A DNA stretch of 51,793 nucleotides from Dyella acidisoli (GTDB taxonomy: Bacteria > Pseudomonadota > Gammaproteobacteria > Xanthomonadales > Rhodanobacteraceae): NCBI RefSeq assembly GCF_030160295.1, contig NZ_BSOB01000025.1, forward strand, positions 100,655 to 152,447, read 5' to 3'. The notes beneath the pieces are model-generated. The model saw only the letters and a list, made by a program, of their open reading frames with translations. It was not told the DNA's origin and searched no databases. Below, piece by piece: positions 44,595 through 51,793 of this stretch (its first letter is position 1; the number at the start of each line of letters is the position of its first letter). Position numbers and translations under genes: made by a program.

Positions 44595-45455
44595 ATGAAA
44601 CGCTTGTTTACGGTGCTTATCGCACTGGTTCTGATGTTGTCCGGCGGCATGGCCATTGCGCAGGAGCAATCGGCGCAGAAAAAGCCGAATCCCATAGATT
44701 CGCTGCCATGGAAGATCGGTCCCACCACGGTGCAGTTAGGCAACAAGGCGACGCTTAATGTCCCGGATGGTTACGCCTTCCTGGATCCGGCTGGCAGCCG
44801 ATCTCTGAACGAGATACTGCATAATCCGCCGGTCGATGAGGACGAATACACGCTTGCGCCGAAGAGCCTCGATTGGATCGCGTTCTTCTCCTATGAGGAC
44901 ATCGGTTACGTCAAGGATGACGAAAAGCTCGATGCCGATGCAATTCTCGATTCGTATCGCAAAGGTACGGAAGAGACCAACAAGGAGCGCAGGTCGCGCG
45001 GTTGGGATGAGCTGAATATTCTCGGCTGGAGCGCCAAGCCGGAATACGATACGCAGATCAAGTCGCTGGCCTGGTCCATCCTCGCCGAAGACACGAAATC
45101 CCATCACCAGATCATCAATTACAACACGCGCTTGCTGGGCCGGCATGGTGTGATGGATGTTGTGGTGGTCACTTCGCCCAAAGAACTGGCCACCTCGATT
45201 GCCGACTTCAAGAGCGCCTTGCCCGGGTTCCAATATGTGCCGGGTGAGAGCTATGCCGAATATCGTGCTGGCGATCACGTGGCCGAATATGGTCTTGCTG
45301 CACTGATTACCGGTGGGGCAGTTGCGGTGGCTGCGAAGAAGGGCGTGTTTGCGGTGATAGGCAGCTTCCTGGTGGCAGCGTGGAAGTTCCTGTTGGTTGG
45401 ACTCGCCGCCGTGGGCGCCTGGTTCAAGAATCTGTTCAAGAAAAAGCAGGCTTGA
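44595..45455 (+). CDS. DUF2167 family membrane protein
   Basis: A 286-residue protein with a signal peptide (1-22, ending SGGMAIAQ) and the DUF2167 pattern, including LPWKIGPTTVQLGNKATLNVPDGYAFLD (about 36-63) and GWDELNILGWSAKPEYD (about 136-152). Two C-terminal membrane helices lie at about 231-270, and there is a basic tail (KNLFKKKQA). Function unknown. The ATG at 44595 has GGGGAAGG upstream. Its stop overlaps the start of the next gene (TGATG), so translation is coupled. Confidence 0.88.
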   Translation: MKRLFTVLIALVLMLSGGMAIAQEQSAQKKPNPIDSLPWKIGPTTVQLGNKATLNVPDGYAFLDPAGSRSLNEILHNPPVDEDEYTLAPKSLDWIAFFSYEDIGYVKDDEKLDADAILDSYRKGTEETNKERRSRGWDELNILGWSAKPEYDTQIKSLAWSILAEDTKSHHQIINYNTRLLGRHGVMDVVVVTSPKELATSIADFKSALPGFQYVPGESYAEYRAGDHVAEYGLAALITGGAVAVAAKKGVFAVIGSFLVAAWKFLLVGLAAVGAWFKNLFKKKQA

Positions 45456-46177
45456 TGACCCTGCACGACGGGCTTCTGCTGTTGGGCGGAGTCGTAGTGC
45501 TGTATCTCTACGATTCCGCTCTGTTGTTGTTTCATAACGAGCTTGTGTTGCTGAGCAAGCGCCGTAGCTACGACGTTTCCGCCGGGTCCGCGTTCGAGCT
45601 CGGTGGGCGACATGTATTCATGCCTTCGCCCTTCTTTCCGCATCAGCCTTTGTTTCGCGTGAGCTGGCCGGAACATGGCGCGCCGGCACATAAGGTGCCA
45701 TCGCTTCGCATGCGGCGAGTACAAGTGGCGCTGGCGGCTATGGCGTACTGGCTGCTTTTGCTTTTGACGTTGTTCGCCGTCGGTTTGCCATATGTATTGC
45801 TCGTGGCGCGTGATGTGCATCTGCTGCTGGTGTGGATCGCAGCAGTCTATGCCGTCATCGCGATCATGCTGATGCACGTCTATCGATACCGAAAGGCGTT
45901 GAACCTGTCGCGTCGTGCTGTTGCTGCCGTCGCATTGGATGCGTTGCTGTGCGCGCCGTTCGCGTTGAACGTCGTGCGCAAAATAGCGCTGCGGCAACAC
46001 TTCGATATAGATCTGCGTGCCGTGGCGAGCAGCATGCTGTCAGAGAAGGCACGGAGCCAACTGCTAACCATTCTCCGCCAGCGTATCCGTATCAGCCTTG
46101 GCTTTATCGAATCCGATGACACCGCAACCCACGCATTGACGGCATACCTGGACCACTTCGAGGGCTTGTGCAAATGA
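45455..46177 (+). CDS. Multi-helix membrane protein, unknown function
   Basis: A 240-residue protein with hydrophobic helices at about 8-30, 91-115 and 118-141. A soluble C-terminal helical part follows, rich in R, L and S (about 155-240). I do not recognise a family. It is translationally coupled on both sides: its ATG overlaps the DUF2167 stop, and its own stop overlaps the J-domain start. The position suggests it works in a complex with those two products. Confidence 0.75.
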   Translation: MTLHDGLLLLGGVVVLYLYDSALLLFHNELVLLSKRRSYDVSAGSAFELGGRHVFMPSPFFPHQPLFRVSWPEHGAPAHKVPSLRMRRVQVALAAMAYWLLLLLTLFAVGLPYVLLVARDVHLLLVWIAAVYAVIAIMLMHVYRYRKALNLSRRAVAAVALDALLCAPFALNVVRKIALRQHFDIDLRAVASSMLSEKARSQLLTILRQRIRISLGFIESDDTATHALTAYLDHFEGLCK

Positions 46178-46545
46178 CAGCGGTCGATGTGGTCGTCATC
46201 GTGGCAGGATTGCTGTTCGGCTATCGGCTCGTCAGTAACTATCTGTCACCCAAGGTGAGCGAGCAGCAGCGTCCGCGTCCTGAAAGTGATCGTAGGAATG
46301 AAGAGCCGCGTCGACAGGAATGGCAGCGCAATTGGGAGCCGCCAAAGCCGAACTGGTTCGACGTACTCGGTGTGCCAGAACATGCGGAGTGGGCGGACAT
46401 CGAACGCGCGTATCGCCTGAAGATCAGCCAATATCATCCGGACAAGGTCGCGCAAATGGGCGAGGATATTCGACGAATTGCCGAGACCAAGTCCAAGGAA
46501 GTCAATGCGGCGTACGAGGCTGCCGCCAAGGTGCGAAGGCGCTGA
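46174..46545 (+). CDS. Membrane-anchored DjlA-like J-domain protein
   Basis: A 123-residue protein with one N-terminal membrane helix (about 4-21), a charged linker rich in R, E and P, and a C-terminal J-domain (about 60-120). The HPD signature is in SQYHPDKVAQMG, and the TKSKEVNAAYEAA end matches DjlA-type J-domains. It would recruit and stimulate DnaK at the inner membrane face. ATG 46174 overlaps the previous stop by four bases; GTG 46168 is the alternative start. It is the last gene of the coupled trio; a palindromic repeat pair follows. Confidence 0.9.
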   Translation: MTAVDVVVIVAGLLFGYRLVSNYLSPKVSEQQRPRPESDRRNEEPRRQEWQRNWEPPKPNWFDVLGVPEHAEWADIERAYRLKISQYHPDKVAQMGEDIRRIAETKSKEVNAAYEAAAKVRRR

Positions 46546-46550
46546 GATAG

Positions 46551-46575
46551 GCTGGGGTTTGCGCACTACCTACAA
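46551..46575. repeat. Degenerate family B repeat
   Basis: GGCTGGGGTTTGCGCACTAC followed by CTACAAACG resembles half of the family B repeat, next to the family A pair. It lies right after the J-domain gene. Confidence 0.4.
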
Positions 46576-46585
46576 ACGCCGATGG

Positions 46586-46666
46586 CCGTCATTCCCGCGA
46601 AAGCGGGAATCCATCTTGCTCCGATGCACCGTTGAAAATGGATTCCCGCTTTCGCGGGAATGACGG
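46586..46666. repeat. Inverted pair of palindromic repeats, family A
   Basis: The 28-bp unit at 46586-46613 and its exact reverse complement at 46639-46666 are identical to the units at 22697-22724 and 22751-22778, with a different 25-base spacer. It lies between the J-domain gene and the convergent aldo/keto reductase gene. Confidence 0.85.
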
Positions 46667-46701
46667 CTATGAGGGCGTATGTACCTCCATGGCAACCCTC
46701 A

Positions 46702-47652
46702 TCAGAACCCGATGCTCGCCTCGTTCAACGCAGAAATCTCATCCTGAGTCAGCGACAGTTCCGCCGCGCCAATCAATTCGCGTAGCTGTTCGACCGAAGT
46801 GGCACTGGCGATGGGTGCCGTAATGCCTGGGCGCGCAATGAGCCAAGCCAGCGCAACTTGCGAAGGCTTGGCTTTATGTGCTGCGGCGATTTTGTCCAAC
46901 ACAGCAAGCACTTTTAAACCTTGCGGATTGAGGTACTTCTTTACTGAGCCGCCGCGTACGCTGCTCTTGGCCAGATCGGCTTCGCTACGGTATTTGCCGC
47001 TGAGGAAGCCGCTGGCCAGCGCGTAGTAGTTGATGACGCCGACGTTTTCCTCGCGTATCAGTGGTTCGAGTTCGCGTTCGTAACCAGCGCGGCTGACCAG
47101 GTTGTATTCGGGTTGCAGGCTTTCGTAGCGCGGCAAGTTGTGTTCCTGCGATACCTTCAGGGCTTCGGCAAAACGGTCGGCACCGTAATTGGATGCGCCG
47201 ATCACGCGTACTTTGCCTTCCTCGATCAGCTTTGCGAAAGCGCCTAGGGTTTCGCTCAGCGGCACAGTGGCGTCATCGGCATGAGCCTGATAGAGGTCGA
47301 TGTAATCGGTCTGCAGTCGCTGCAATGAACCCTCTATCGCCTGGCGGATATTCATGGGAGACAGGCCGCGATGCTCCACCCATTTGGCCACCTTGGTGGC
47401 AATCAGGACCTTGTCGCGCTTGCCGCTGCGCTTGAGCCACTTGCCGATGATGGTTTCCGATTCGCCACCGCGGTTGCCGGGCGCCCAGGCCGAATAGACG
47501 TCCGCGGTGTCGACCAGATTGAAGCCGGCGTCGACGAAGGCATCGAGCAGTTCGAATGAGCGCTGCTCATCCACGCTCCAGCCGAACACGTTGCCGCCGA
47601 AGGCAAGTGGGGCGACGGAAAGGGTGGAACGGCCCAGTTGGCGCAGTTGCAT
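46702..47652 (-). CDS. Aldo/keto reductase
   Basis: A 316-residue NADPH-dependent oxidoreductase of the (beta/alpha)8 AKR family. The catalytic tetrad is visible: Asp48 and Tyr53 (VDTADVYSAW), Lys87 (IATKV) and His124 (YQAHADD). The C-terminal part with VALAWLIARPGITAPIASATSVEQL binds NADPH. Clade and length fit the YajO/YghZ-like oxidoreductases. GAGGA precedes the ATG. It is divergent from a LysR regulator across 365 bases, a common regulator-target layout. Confidence 0.92.
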   Translation of the reverse strand: MQLRQLGRSTLSVAPLAFGGNVFGWSVDEQRSFELLDAFVDAGFNLVDTADVYSAWAPGNRGGESETIIGKWLKRSGKRDKVLIATKVAKWVEHRGLSPMNIRQAIEGSLQRLQTDYIDLYQAHADDATVPLSETLGAFAKLIEEGKVRVIGASNYGADRFAEALKVSQEHNLPRYESLQPEYNLVSRAGYERELEPLIREENVGVINYYALASGFLSGKYRSEADLAKSSVRGGSVKKYLNPQGLKVLAVLDKIAAAHKAKPSQVALAWLIARPGITAPIASATSVEQLRELIGAAELSLTQDEISALNEASIGF

Positions 47653-48017
47653 GAAGCGATCCTCGACAGGGTGGACGAGCCGGCCGTCTTGCGGCGGCGT
47701 TCAATCTCTGCCGAGGTGGGTGCGAGCCCGTTTTAATCAAGCGCAGCAGGTGGATTGGTCACGAGGCTGCACCGGCAACGGGAGCTTTGCCACATCCGCG
47801 TCGACTTTCGGGGACTCAGTCTTGCCATCGCAAGCCGGCGCATCGACGTGCCAGGTCAGATTGGACGGGGTGATGTGGCCGTGAAGGAACAACAGATCGA
47901 CCCATGGCGAACGCATCGCGGCGGGTTCCTGGTGGGGACGGTGTAGGCACAAGGTAATGGCGTAGCCCTGCAGGAAAAAGCGATATATTCGCAAGCCAGA
48001 TTTGAGGGAAATTCAAG
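47653..48017. other. Divergent region between reductase and LysR genes
   Basis: 365 bases. It should carry the promoters and LysR binding sites. A possible small open frame on the minus strand (47737-47916) is listed separately with low confidence. No clear T-N11-A dyad could be singled out. Confidence 0.4.
47737..47916 (-). CDS. Possible small protein, 59 residues
   Basis: A minus-strand frame starting MRSPWVDLLFLHGHITPS. It is mildly hydrophobic at the N-terminus and ends in CCA. The longer frame goes to 47994. AGGA lies about 10 bases upstream of the ATG. Composition is protein-like, but no family is recognised and it overlaps the regulatory region, so it may not be real. Confidence 0.3.
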   Translation of the reverse strand: MRSPWVDLLFLHGHITPSNLTWHVDAPACDGKTESPKVDADVAKLPLPVQPRDQSTCCA

Positions 48018-48935
48018 ATGGCTCGGGTCCCGCTCAGTCTTCTTCAACAGTTCGTGCAAGTGGCGCGATTGGGCAATCTCTCTCGCGCTGCCGAGCAGGC
48101 CAACCTCACCGTCAGCGCGCTGAGTCATCAGATGCGGCAACTGGAAGAGCGCCTGGAACGACGCCTGTTCGAACGCGGCCCGCGTGGCGTGACGTTGACG
48201 ACGGAAGGTTGCGACCTGCTCGAAGCGGTCGGTGAGCATTTCGACGGCATCGAGCATGCGCTATCGCGCTACCGTCAGCGACGCCACGACGCGCTTACCG
48301 TCAGTGCAAGCCCGGGCATCATTTCCAGTTGGCTGATGCCACGACTGCCGCGATTGCTTGCCAAGCATCCGGAGCTGGAACTCAACCTGCAATCCACCAA
48401 CTTGCTGGTGAACTTCGAACGCGAAGCGGTGGATGCTGCCGTGCGTTATGGCAAGGGTGAATGGGAAGGGTTGCGTTGCGAATATCTTTTCGGCGAATGG
48501 ATCGCGCCGGTGGCGACACCCGCGTTGGTGGAGCGCATGGCGGGTGCCGATCCATGCGATCTCTCGCAGTGGCCGCTGATCGGCGATCCAAACCGCAACA
48601 ACCGCTGGAACGATTGGTTTGCGCACTACGGCGGCGAACCACCGCAACGCTACGTGGCACACGTGGATACGATCGACGCGTTACGCCAGGCGGCGTTGGA
48701 AGGCTTGGGCGTGGCGCTTGGCCGCATGGTCACATCCAAATCATGGATTGATGCGGGACGACTGGTAGTGCTTGGCGATCGTTATTTGCCGGTGCCCGAG
48801 GCGTATCACCTCGTCTATCCGCCGCGTTCGGAAGATCATCGCGGCATGGCTACGTTTCGTGCGTGGTTGCACGAAGAAGCTGAGGCGTATTGCCGGGAGA
48901 TGCCGCAGCCTCAACGGGACGAGGCTGCGGCGTAG
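48018..48935 (+). CDS. LysR-family transcriptional regulator (GcvA-like)
   Basis: A 305-residue regulator. The N-terminal winged HTH (about 5-62) reads LLQQFVQVARLGNLSRAAEQANLTVSALSHQMRQLEERL. A linker and a periplasmic-binding-like effector domain follow (about 92-295). The effector part, with LLVNFEREAVDAAVRYGKGEW and GLGVALGRM, resembles the GcvA/AmpR subgroup. GAGGGA lies eight bases before the ATG. It is divergent from the aldo/keto reductase gene, its likely target. Its 3' end is seven bases from the convergent TonB-domain gene. Confidence 0.93.
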   Translation: MARVPLSLLQQFVQVARLGNLSRAAEQANLTVSALSHQMRQLEERLERRLFERGPRGVTLTTEGCDLLEAVGEHFDGIEHALSRYRQRRHDALTVSASPGIISSWLMPRLPRLLAKHPELELNLQSTNLLVNFEREAVDAAVRYGKGEWEGLRCEYLFGEWIAPVATPALVERMAGADPCDLSQWPLIGDPNRNNRWNDWFAHYGGEPPQRYVAHVDTIDALRQAALEGLGVALGRMVTSKSWIDAGRLVVLGDRYLPVPEAYHLVYPPRSEDHRGMATFRAWLHEEAEAYCREMPQPQRDEAAA

Positions 48936-48942
48936 CGAGCAG

Positions 48943-49788
48943 TCAGGCTCCGCCGAGTGCGGTCATCAACTGCAGCGGCTGATCGGCTGACGAGATGCTG
49001 CCAGCAGGAATGGCGTCGGGTGAGGACTGTTGTAGCTTGTTTTGCTGCCACGGTATGACTTCACGCGGGCCAGGAATGTAGGGTTCCCATTTGCCGTAAG
49101 TGTCTTCCCGCGGCGTGCCTGCCACCCGCAAATTGAAATTCACCGGTACGCGTACATCCCAGTAAGAGTCCAACACATGCTTGCCGGTGGTGGGCAGGTT
49201 GTATGTCCACTTCTTGGCGGCTTCCAATGCCGCATTGCCAAGCACTTCGCGGAAATGGTGCATTTGTGCTTCGCGCCCGTATGCACCCAGGTTCACTTGT
49301 TCCACCGCAACGTCTTGAACCTGGCCTTGCCGGTTGACGCGCATGAACAGAAAGACCGTGCCATCCACACGTGCTTGAACGGCCTCTTGCGGATATCGGG
49401 GTGGTTGCCGGTCCTTGTACGTAACGTGCTCGGTTGCGTCGGCATTTGCATCACCGAAGCTGGCGCTGTTGATGCGCAGCGCATCGTGTTGGTCATCGAT
49501 CGGTTTCGCGACGATGCGCAAACTCATCTTTGCCCTTTGAATGGCATCTGCGCGCTGGGCGAAATTGAATTTCCAGCCAGGCACACTGTTCTTGATGAGA
49601 TCGGTAACGGAAGGAGGAATCCTTTCGGGCCGGTCGAGGGTGTAGTTATAGACGCCGCCATCAGGAGCCACTTCGATCCATCCCGTCACCAACATGGTGG
49701 CTTCAGCGGTCTTGCGTACATCGCTGGCGCCTGCCAACGCTACGCCGGCCATCAACGTACAGAACGCTACTGCAATCCATCGTTTCAT
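48943..49788 (-). CDS. TonB C-terminal domain protein, exported
   Basis: A 281-residue protein. The ATG at 49788 is preferred because a strong AAGGAGG site is upstream and the protein then begins with a signal peptide (1-19, ending GVALAGA). The central part PPRYPQEAVQARVDGTVFLFMRVNRQGQVQDVAVEQ (about 130-166) matches the TonB C-terminal fold, continuing through LEAAKKWTYNLPTT. The N-terminal 100 residues have no call. Unlike true TonB it lacks a long Pro-rich spacer, so it may be a periplasmic adaptor and not an energy transducer. Confidence 0.82.
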   Translation of the reverse strand: MKRWIAVAFCTLMAGVALAGASDVRKTAEATMLVTGWIEVAPDGGVYNYTLDRPERIPPSVTDLIKNSVPGWKFNFAQRADAIQRAKMSLRIVAKPIDDQHDALRINSASFGDANADATEHVTYKDRQPPRYPQEAVQARVDGTVFLFMRVNRQGQVQDVAVEQVNLGAYGREAQMHHFREVLGNAALEAAKKWTYNLPTTGKHVLDSYWDVRVPVNFNLRVAGTPREDTYGKWEPYIPGPREVIPWQQNKLQQSSPDAIPAGSISSADQPLQLMTALGGA

Positions 49789-49966
49789 ACGGCACCTCCT
49801 TGCAAGGTGCGGCGAGTATAGCCAGCAAAATAAATGCCCGCATGCCTGCCTGCTCACGCGCTCTCCAAGGGTTACGGCTCTCTTACACTTACCGTAAACT
49901 ATTGATCGCCGAACATTATCGTTTCGGCGTTCCATCTCATCTTCGTGGCACTCATAAGGATTCCCT

Positions 49967-50629
49967 ATGCCAAGTACCGCCATCCTTGTCGACGGCGCTT
50001 TCTTTCTTGCCCGCTATCGCAAAGTGTGGGGCGACCGCGACGCCAATGACGCGCGTACCGTCGCCAAAACGCTGTTCGGCATGGCGTTGGAACACCTCAA
50101 AGCACTGGATCGTCCGCGTGAAGCGCTTTACCGCATCTTCTTCTACGATTGTCCGCCGTTGGAAAAGGTATTGACCAAGCCGATCAGTGGCGAGAGCATC
50201 GACTACTCACGTACCGGCGCGGCGAGCTTCCGTCGCGATCTGCATGATCAATTGCGCCGCCAGCGCAAGATGGCACTGCGGTTGGGGCGGCTCACCGATC
50301 GCGGTGAGTGGAAACTCAAGTATCAGGCTTATCAGCAGTTGCGCGACGAATCACTGTATTGGGACGAACTGAGCGACGAGCACTTCGAGCCGGACATGCG
50401 CCAGACGCAGGTCGACATGAAGATCGGCATCGACATCGCCGCGCTGTCTTACAAGAAGCAGGTGGATCAGATCGTCCTGGTGGCCGGTGATGCGGATTTC
50501 ATTCCCGCGGCCAAGCTGGCTCGCTATGAGGGCATCGACTTCATTCTCGATCCGATGTGGCAGGGCATTGCGCCGGATCTGCACGAGCATATCGACGGAT
50601 TGCAATCGGTCTGCCCACGCCCCTTCTGA
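49967..50629 (+). CDS. NYN domain (PIN-like) protein
   Basis: A 220-residue protein with the NYN/LabA-type PIN-like nuclease fold. Acidic residues sit where metal ligands are expected: Asp9 (ILVDGAFF), Asp150 (QVDMKIGIDIA), Asp156, and Asp175/Asp177 (VAGDADFIPA). It is predicted to cleave or bind RNA. AAGGA lies six bases before the ATG. It is a single gene with no antitoxin-like partner, so it is more likely a housekeeping RNase-like protein than a toxin. Confidence 0.87.
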   Translation: MPSTAILVDGAFFLARYRKVWGDRDANDARTVAKTLFGMALEHLKALDRPREALYRIFFYDCPPLEKVLTKPISGESIDYSRTGAASFRRDLHDQLRRQRKMALRLGRLTDRGEWKLKYQAYQQLRDESLYWDELSDEHFEPDMRQTQVDMKIGIDIAALSYKKQVDQIVLVAGDADFIPAAKLARYEGIDFILDPMWQGIAPDLHEHIDGLQSVCPRPF

Positions 50630-50837
50630 CGTACGGTAGCCGCGCCGATCCTGTATGGAGGGGCGGCTGCAACCCGTAGCCAAACCATGCCGGGTAGCAG
50701 GGCTGCCCGAATGGCTATGCCTTGCCGCCAAGCGTGCACTTGCAGACAGTGCGCCATTCGTAAACTAATCGTAAAATGTCCAAGCTCGCTGTACAGCGCT
50801 TGCGGCAAGCTGTCGTGCAACCCACCAAGGAGTCGTC

Positions 50838-51752
50838 ATGAGACCCACCTTCGCCTTCGGATTATCCGTTGCCTTGTTGCTCGCCACCGGCATGGCGTAT
50901 GCGCAGCAGGCGGCGCAGGATCAGCCCGCAGGCGATCTGGTGCCACCAACCAGCGCCAGCGACTTCACCGCAGGCCAACTCGATGCTGTGCTGGCCGGTT
51001 CCTGGCGTTCGGATCACAACAAGGCGCGCGACGTTTACCGCCATCCCAAGGCTACGCTGCAGTTCTTTGGCTTGCAGCCCGACAAGACGGTGATCGAAAT
51101 CACCCCAGGCGGTGGCTGGTATACGGAAATTCTGGCGCCGCTGCTGCGCGACAACGGCCATTACATTGCCGCGGTGTCCGGTGGAAAAGGCGGTGAAGAC
51201 CAGCAGGATGCCGACGCGTTACGCACCAAGTTCAAGGCCGATCCGACCGAGTACGGCAAGGCCAACGTCGTCGTATTCAATCCTAAGGCGCCGGTATTGG
51301 GCGCTCCTGGCTCGGCTGACATGGTGCTGACGTTCCGCAACGTGCATAACTGGACGATGGCTGGCAACGCGGAAGCGATGTTCAAAGCGTTCTATGCCGT
51401 GCTGAAGACCGGCGGCACGTTGGGTGTGGTGGATCATCGCGCAGCGCAGGGTGCCAACCTCGAAGCCATCAAGGACAGCGGTTATCTACCTACCGATTAT
51501 GTGATCAAGCTCGCGACCGATGCTGGCTTCAAGCTGGACGGGCAGAGCGAGATCAACGCCAATCCCAAGGACACCAAGAATTATCCCAAGGGCGTGTGGA
51601 CGCTGCCGCCTACGCTGACCCTGGGCGATAAGGATAAGGACAAGTATCTGGCCATCGGCGAATCGGATCGCATGACGCTGCGATTCGTAAAGACCGGTGC
51701 CAACAAGGCGCCGGCGTCGACGACTGCGCCGACCGGTACCGTTCGCCATTGA
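50838..51752 (+). CDS. Periplasmic methyltransferase-like protein
   Basis: A 304-residue protein with a signal peptide (1-23, ending GMAYAQQ). A Rossmann-like domain follows, where VIEITPGGGWYTEILAPLL (about 86-104) corresponds to SAM-binding motif I, and GGTLGVVDHRA lies further on. It resembles the predicted methyltransferases of COG4798. An exported methyltransferase is odd because SAM is cytoplasmic, so the activity may be lost or different. AAGGAG lies five bases before the ATG. The C-terminus is low-complexity (A/P/T-rich). Confidence 0.8.
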   Translation: MRPTFAFGLSVALLLATGMAYAQQAAQDQPAGDLVPPTSASDFTAGQLDAVLAGSWRSDHNKARDVYRHPKATLQFFGLQPDKTVIEITPGGGWYTEILAPLLRDNGHYIAAVSGGKGGEDQQDADALRTKFKADPTEYGKANVVVFNPKAPVLGAPGSADMVLTFRNVHNWTMAGNAEAMFKAFYAVLKTGGTLGVVDHRAAQGANLEAIKDSGYLPTDYVIKLATDAGFKLDGQSEINANPKDTKNYPKGVWTLPPTLTLGDKDKDKYLAIGESDRMTLRFVKTGANKAPASTTAPTGTVRH

Positions 51753-51760
51753 GGCTGTTT

Positions 51761-51793
51761 GTAGGTTGGGTTAGCGCAGCGTAACCCAACGCA
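51761..51793. repeat. Palindromic repeat at right edge
   Basis: GTTGGGTTA (51765-51773) pairs with TAACCCAAC (51782-51790) around GCGCAGCG. It begins eight bases after the methyltransferase-like gene and is cut by the window edge. It looks like a third dispersed palindrome family. Confidence 0.65.

Noticed and set aside
49967..50629. NYN protein as a toxin of a toxin-antitoxin pair
   Set aside because: No small antitoxin-like gene is adjacent and the gene has its own ribosome site and flanks; a stand-alone RNase-like protein fits better.

Overview
The window looks like a chromosomal segment of a gammaproteobacterium of the Xanthomonadales, probably Rhodanobacteraceae (Dyella, Rhodanobacter or Luteibacter type). 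This is inferred from several things: moderately high GC, large TonB-dependent receptors, a BlaI/BlaR1-like pair, a monomeric isocitrate dehydrogenase, a DPP IV-like peptidase, and abundant palindromic intergenic repeats. I see no rRNA, tRNA, CRISPR array, prophage or intact insertion sequence.

Layout. 0.2-3.4 kb: a Crp/Fnr-type regulator, divergent from a two-gene unit (an unknown 242-aa protein and a papain-like cysteine peptidase), then a glutathione S-transferase. 3.7-9.6 kb: an exported S9 dipeptidyl peptidase coupled to a putative HELFH metallopeptidase, convergent with a pair of MacB/FtsX-type ABC permeases that have no ATPase beside them. 9.7-11.95 kb: a BlaR1-like membrane peptidase and its BlaI repressor, with two clear operators over the promoter. 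12-18.8 kb: a DUF2076 protein, a methyltransferase, a GNAT acetyltransferase and the class Ia ribonucleotide reductase genes nrdA and nrdB. nrdA has a leader with a cobalamin riboswitch, a good promoter and two DnaA boxes upstream. A small antisense GIY-YIG nuclease gene with palindromic repeats sits between nrdA and nrdB. 18.8-24.2 kb: a small membrane protein, a cupin/DUF2867 fusion with an ArsR regulator, a small secreted protein, ZapE, an alpha/beta hydrolase and a membrane-anchored cytochrome c.

24.2-32.8 kb: a divergent intergenic region holding an unusual 292-bp nested inverted-repeat element, then an RND multidrug efflux operon with one adaptor and two different permeases, of MdtABC layout. 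32.9-39.9 kb: two tandem paralogous TonB-dependent receptors. 40.4-43.4 kb: a small unknown protein and monomeric NADP-isocitrate dehydrogenase with a strong terminator. 43.5-46.5 kb: a TraB/GumN-like protein followed by a translationally coupled trio (DUF2167 protein, membrane protein, membrane-anchored DjlA-like J-domain protein). 46.7-51.8 kb: an aldo/keto reductase, a LysR regulator, a TonB-C-domain protein, a NYN-domain ribonuclease-like protein and a periplasmic methyltransferase-like protein.

The most notable signals are the structured 292-bp element at 24327-24618, the combination of B12 riboswitch and DnaA boxes on nrdA, the antisense GIY-YIG cassette between nrdA and nrdB, and the coupled DUF2167/membrane/J-domain operon. 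All functional calls come from reading sequence and motifs; no database search was run.
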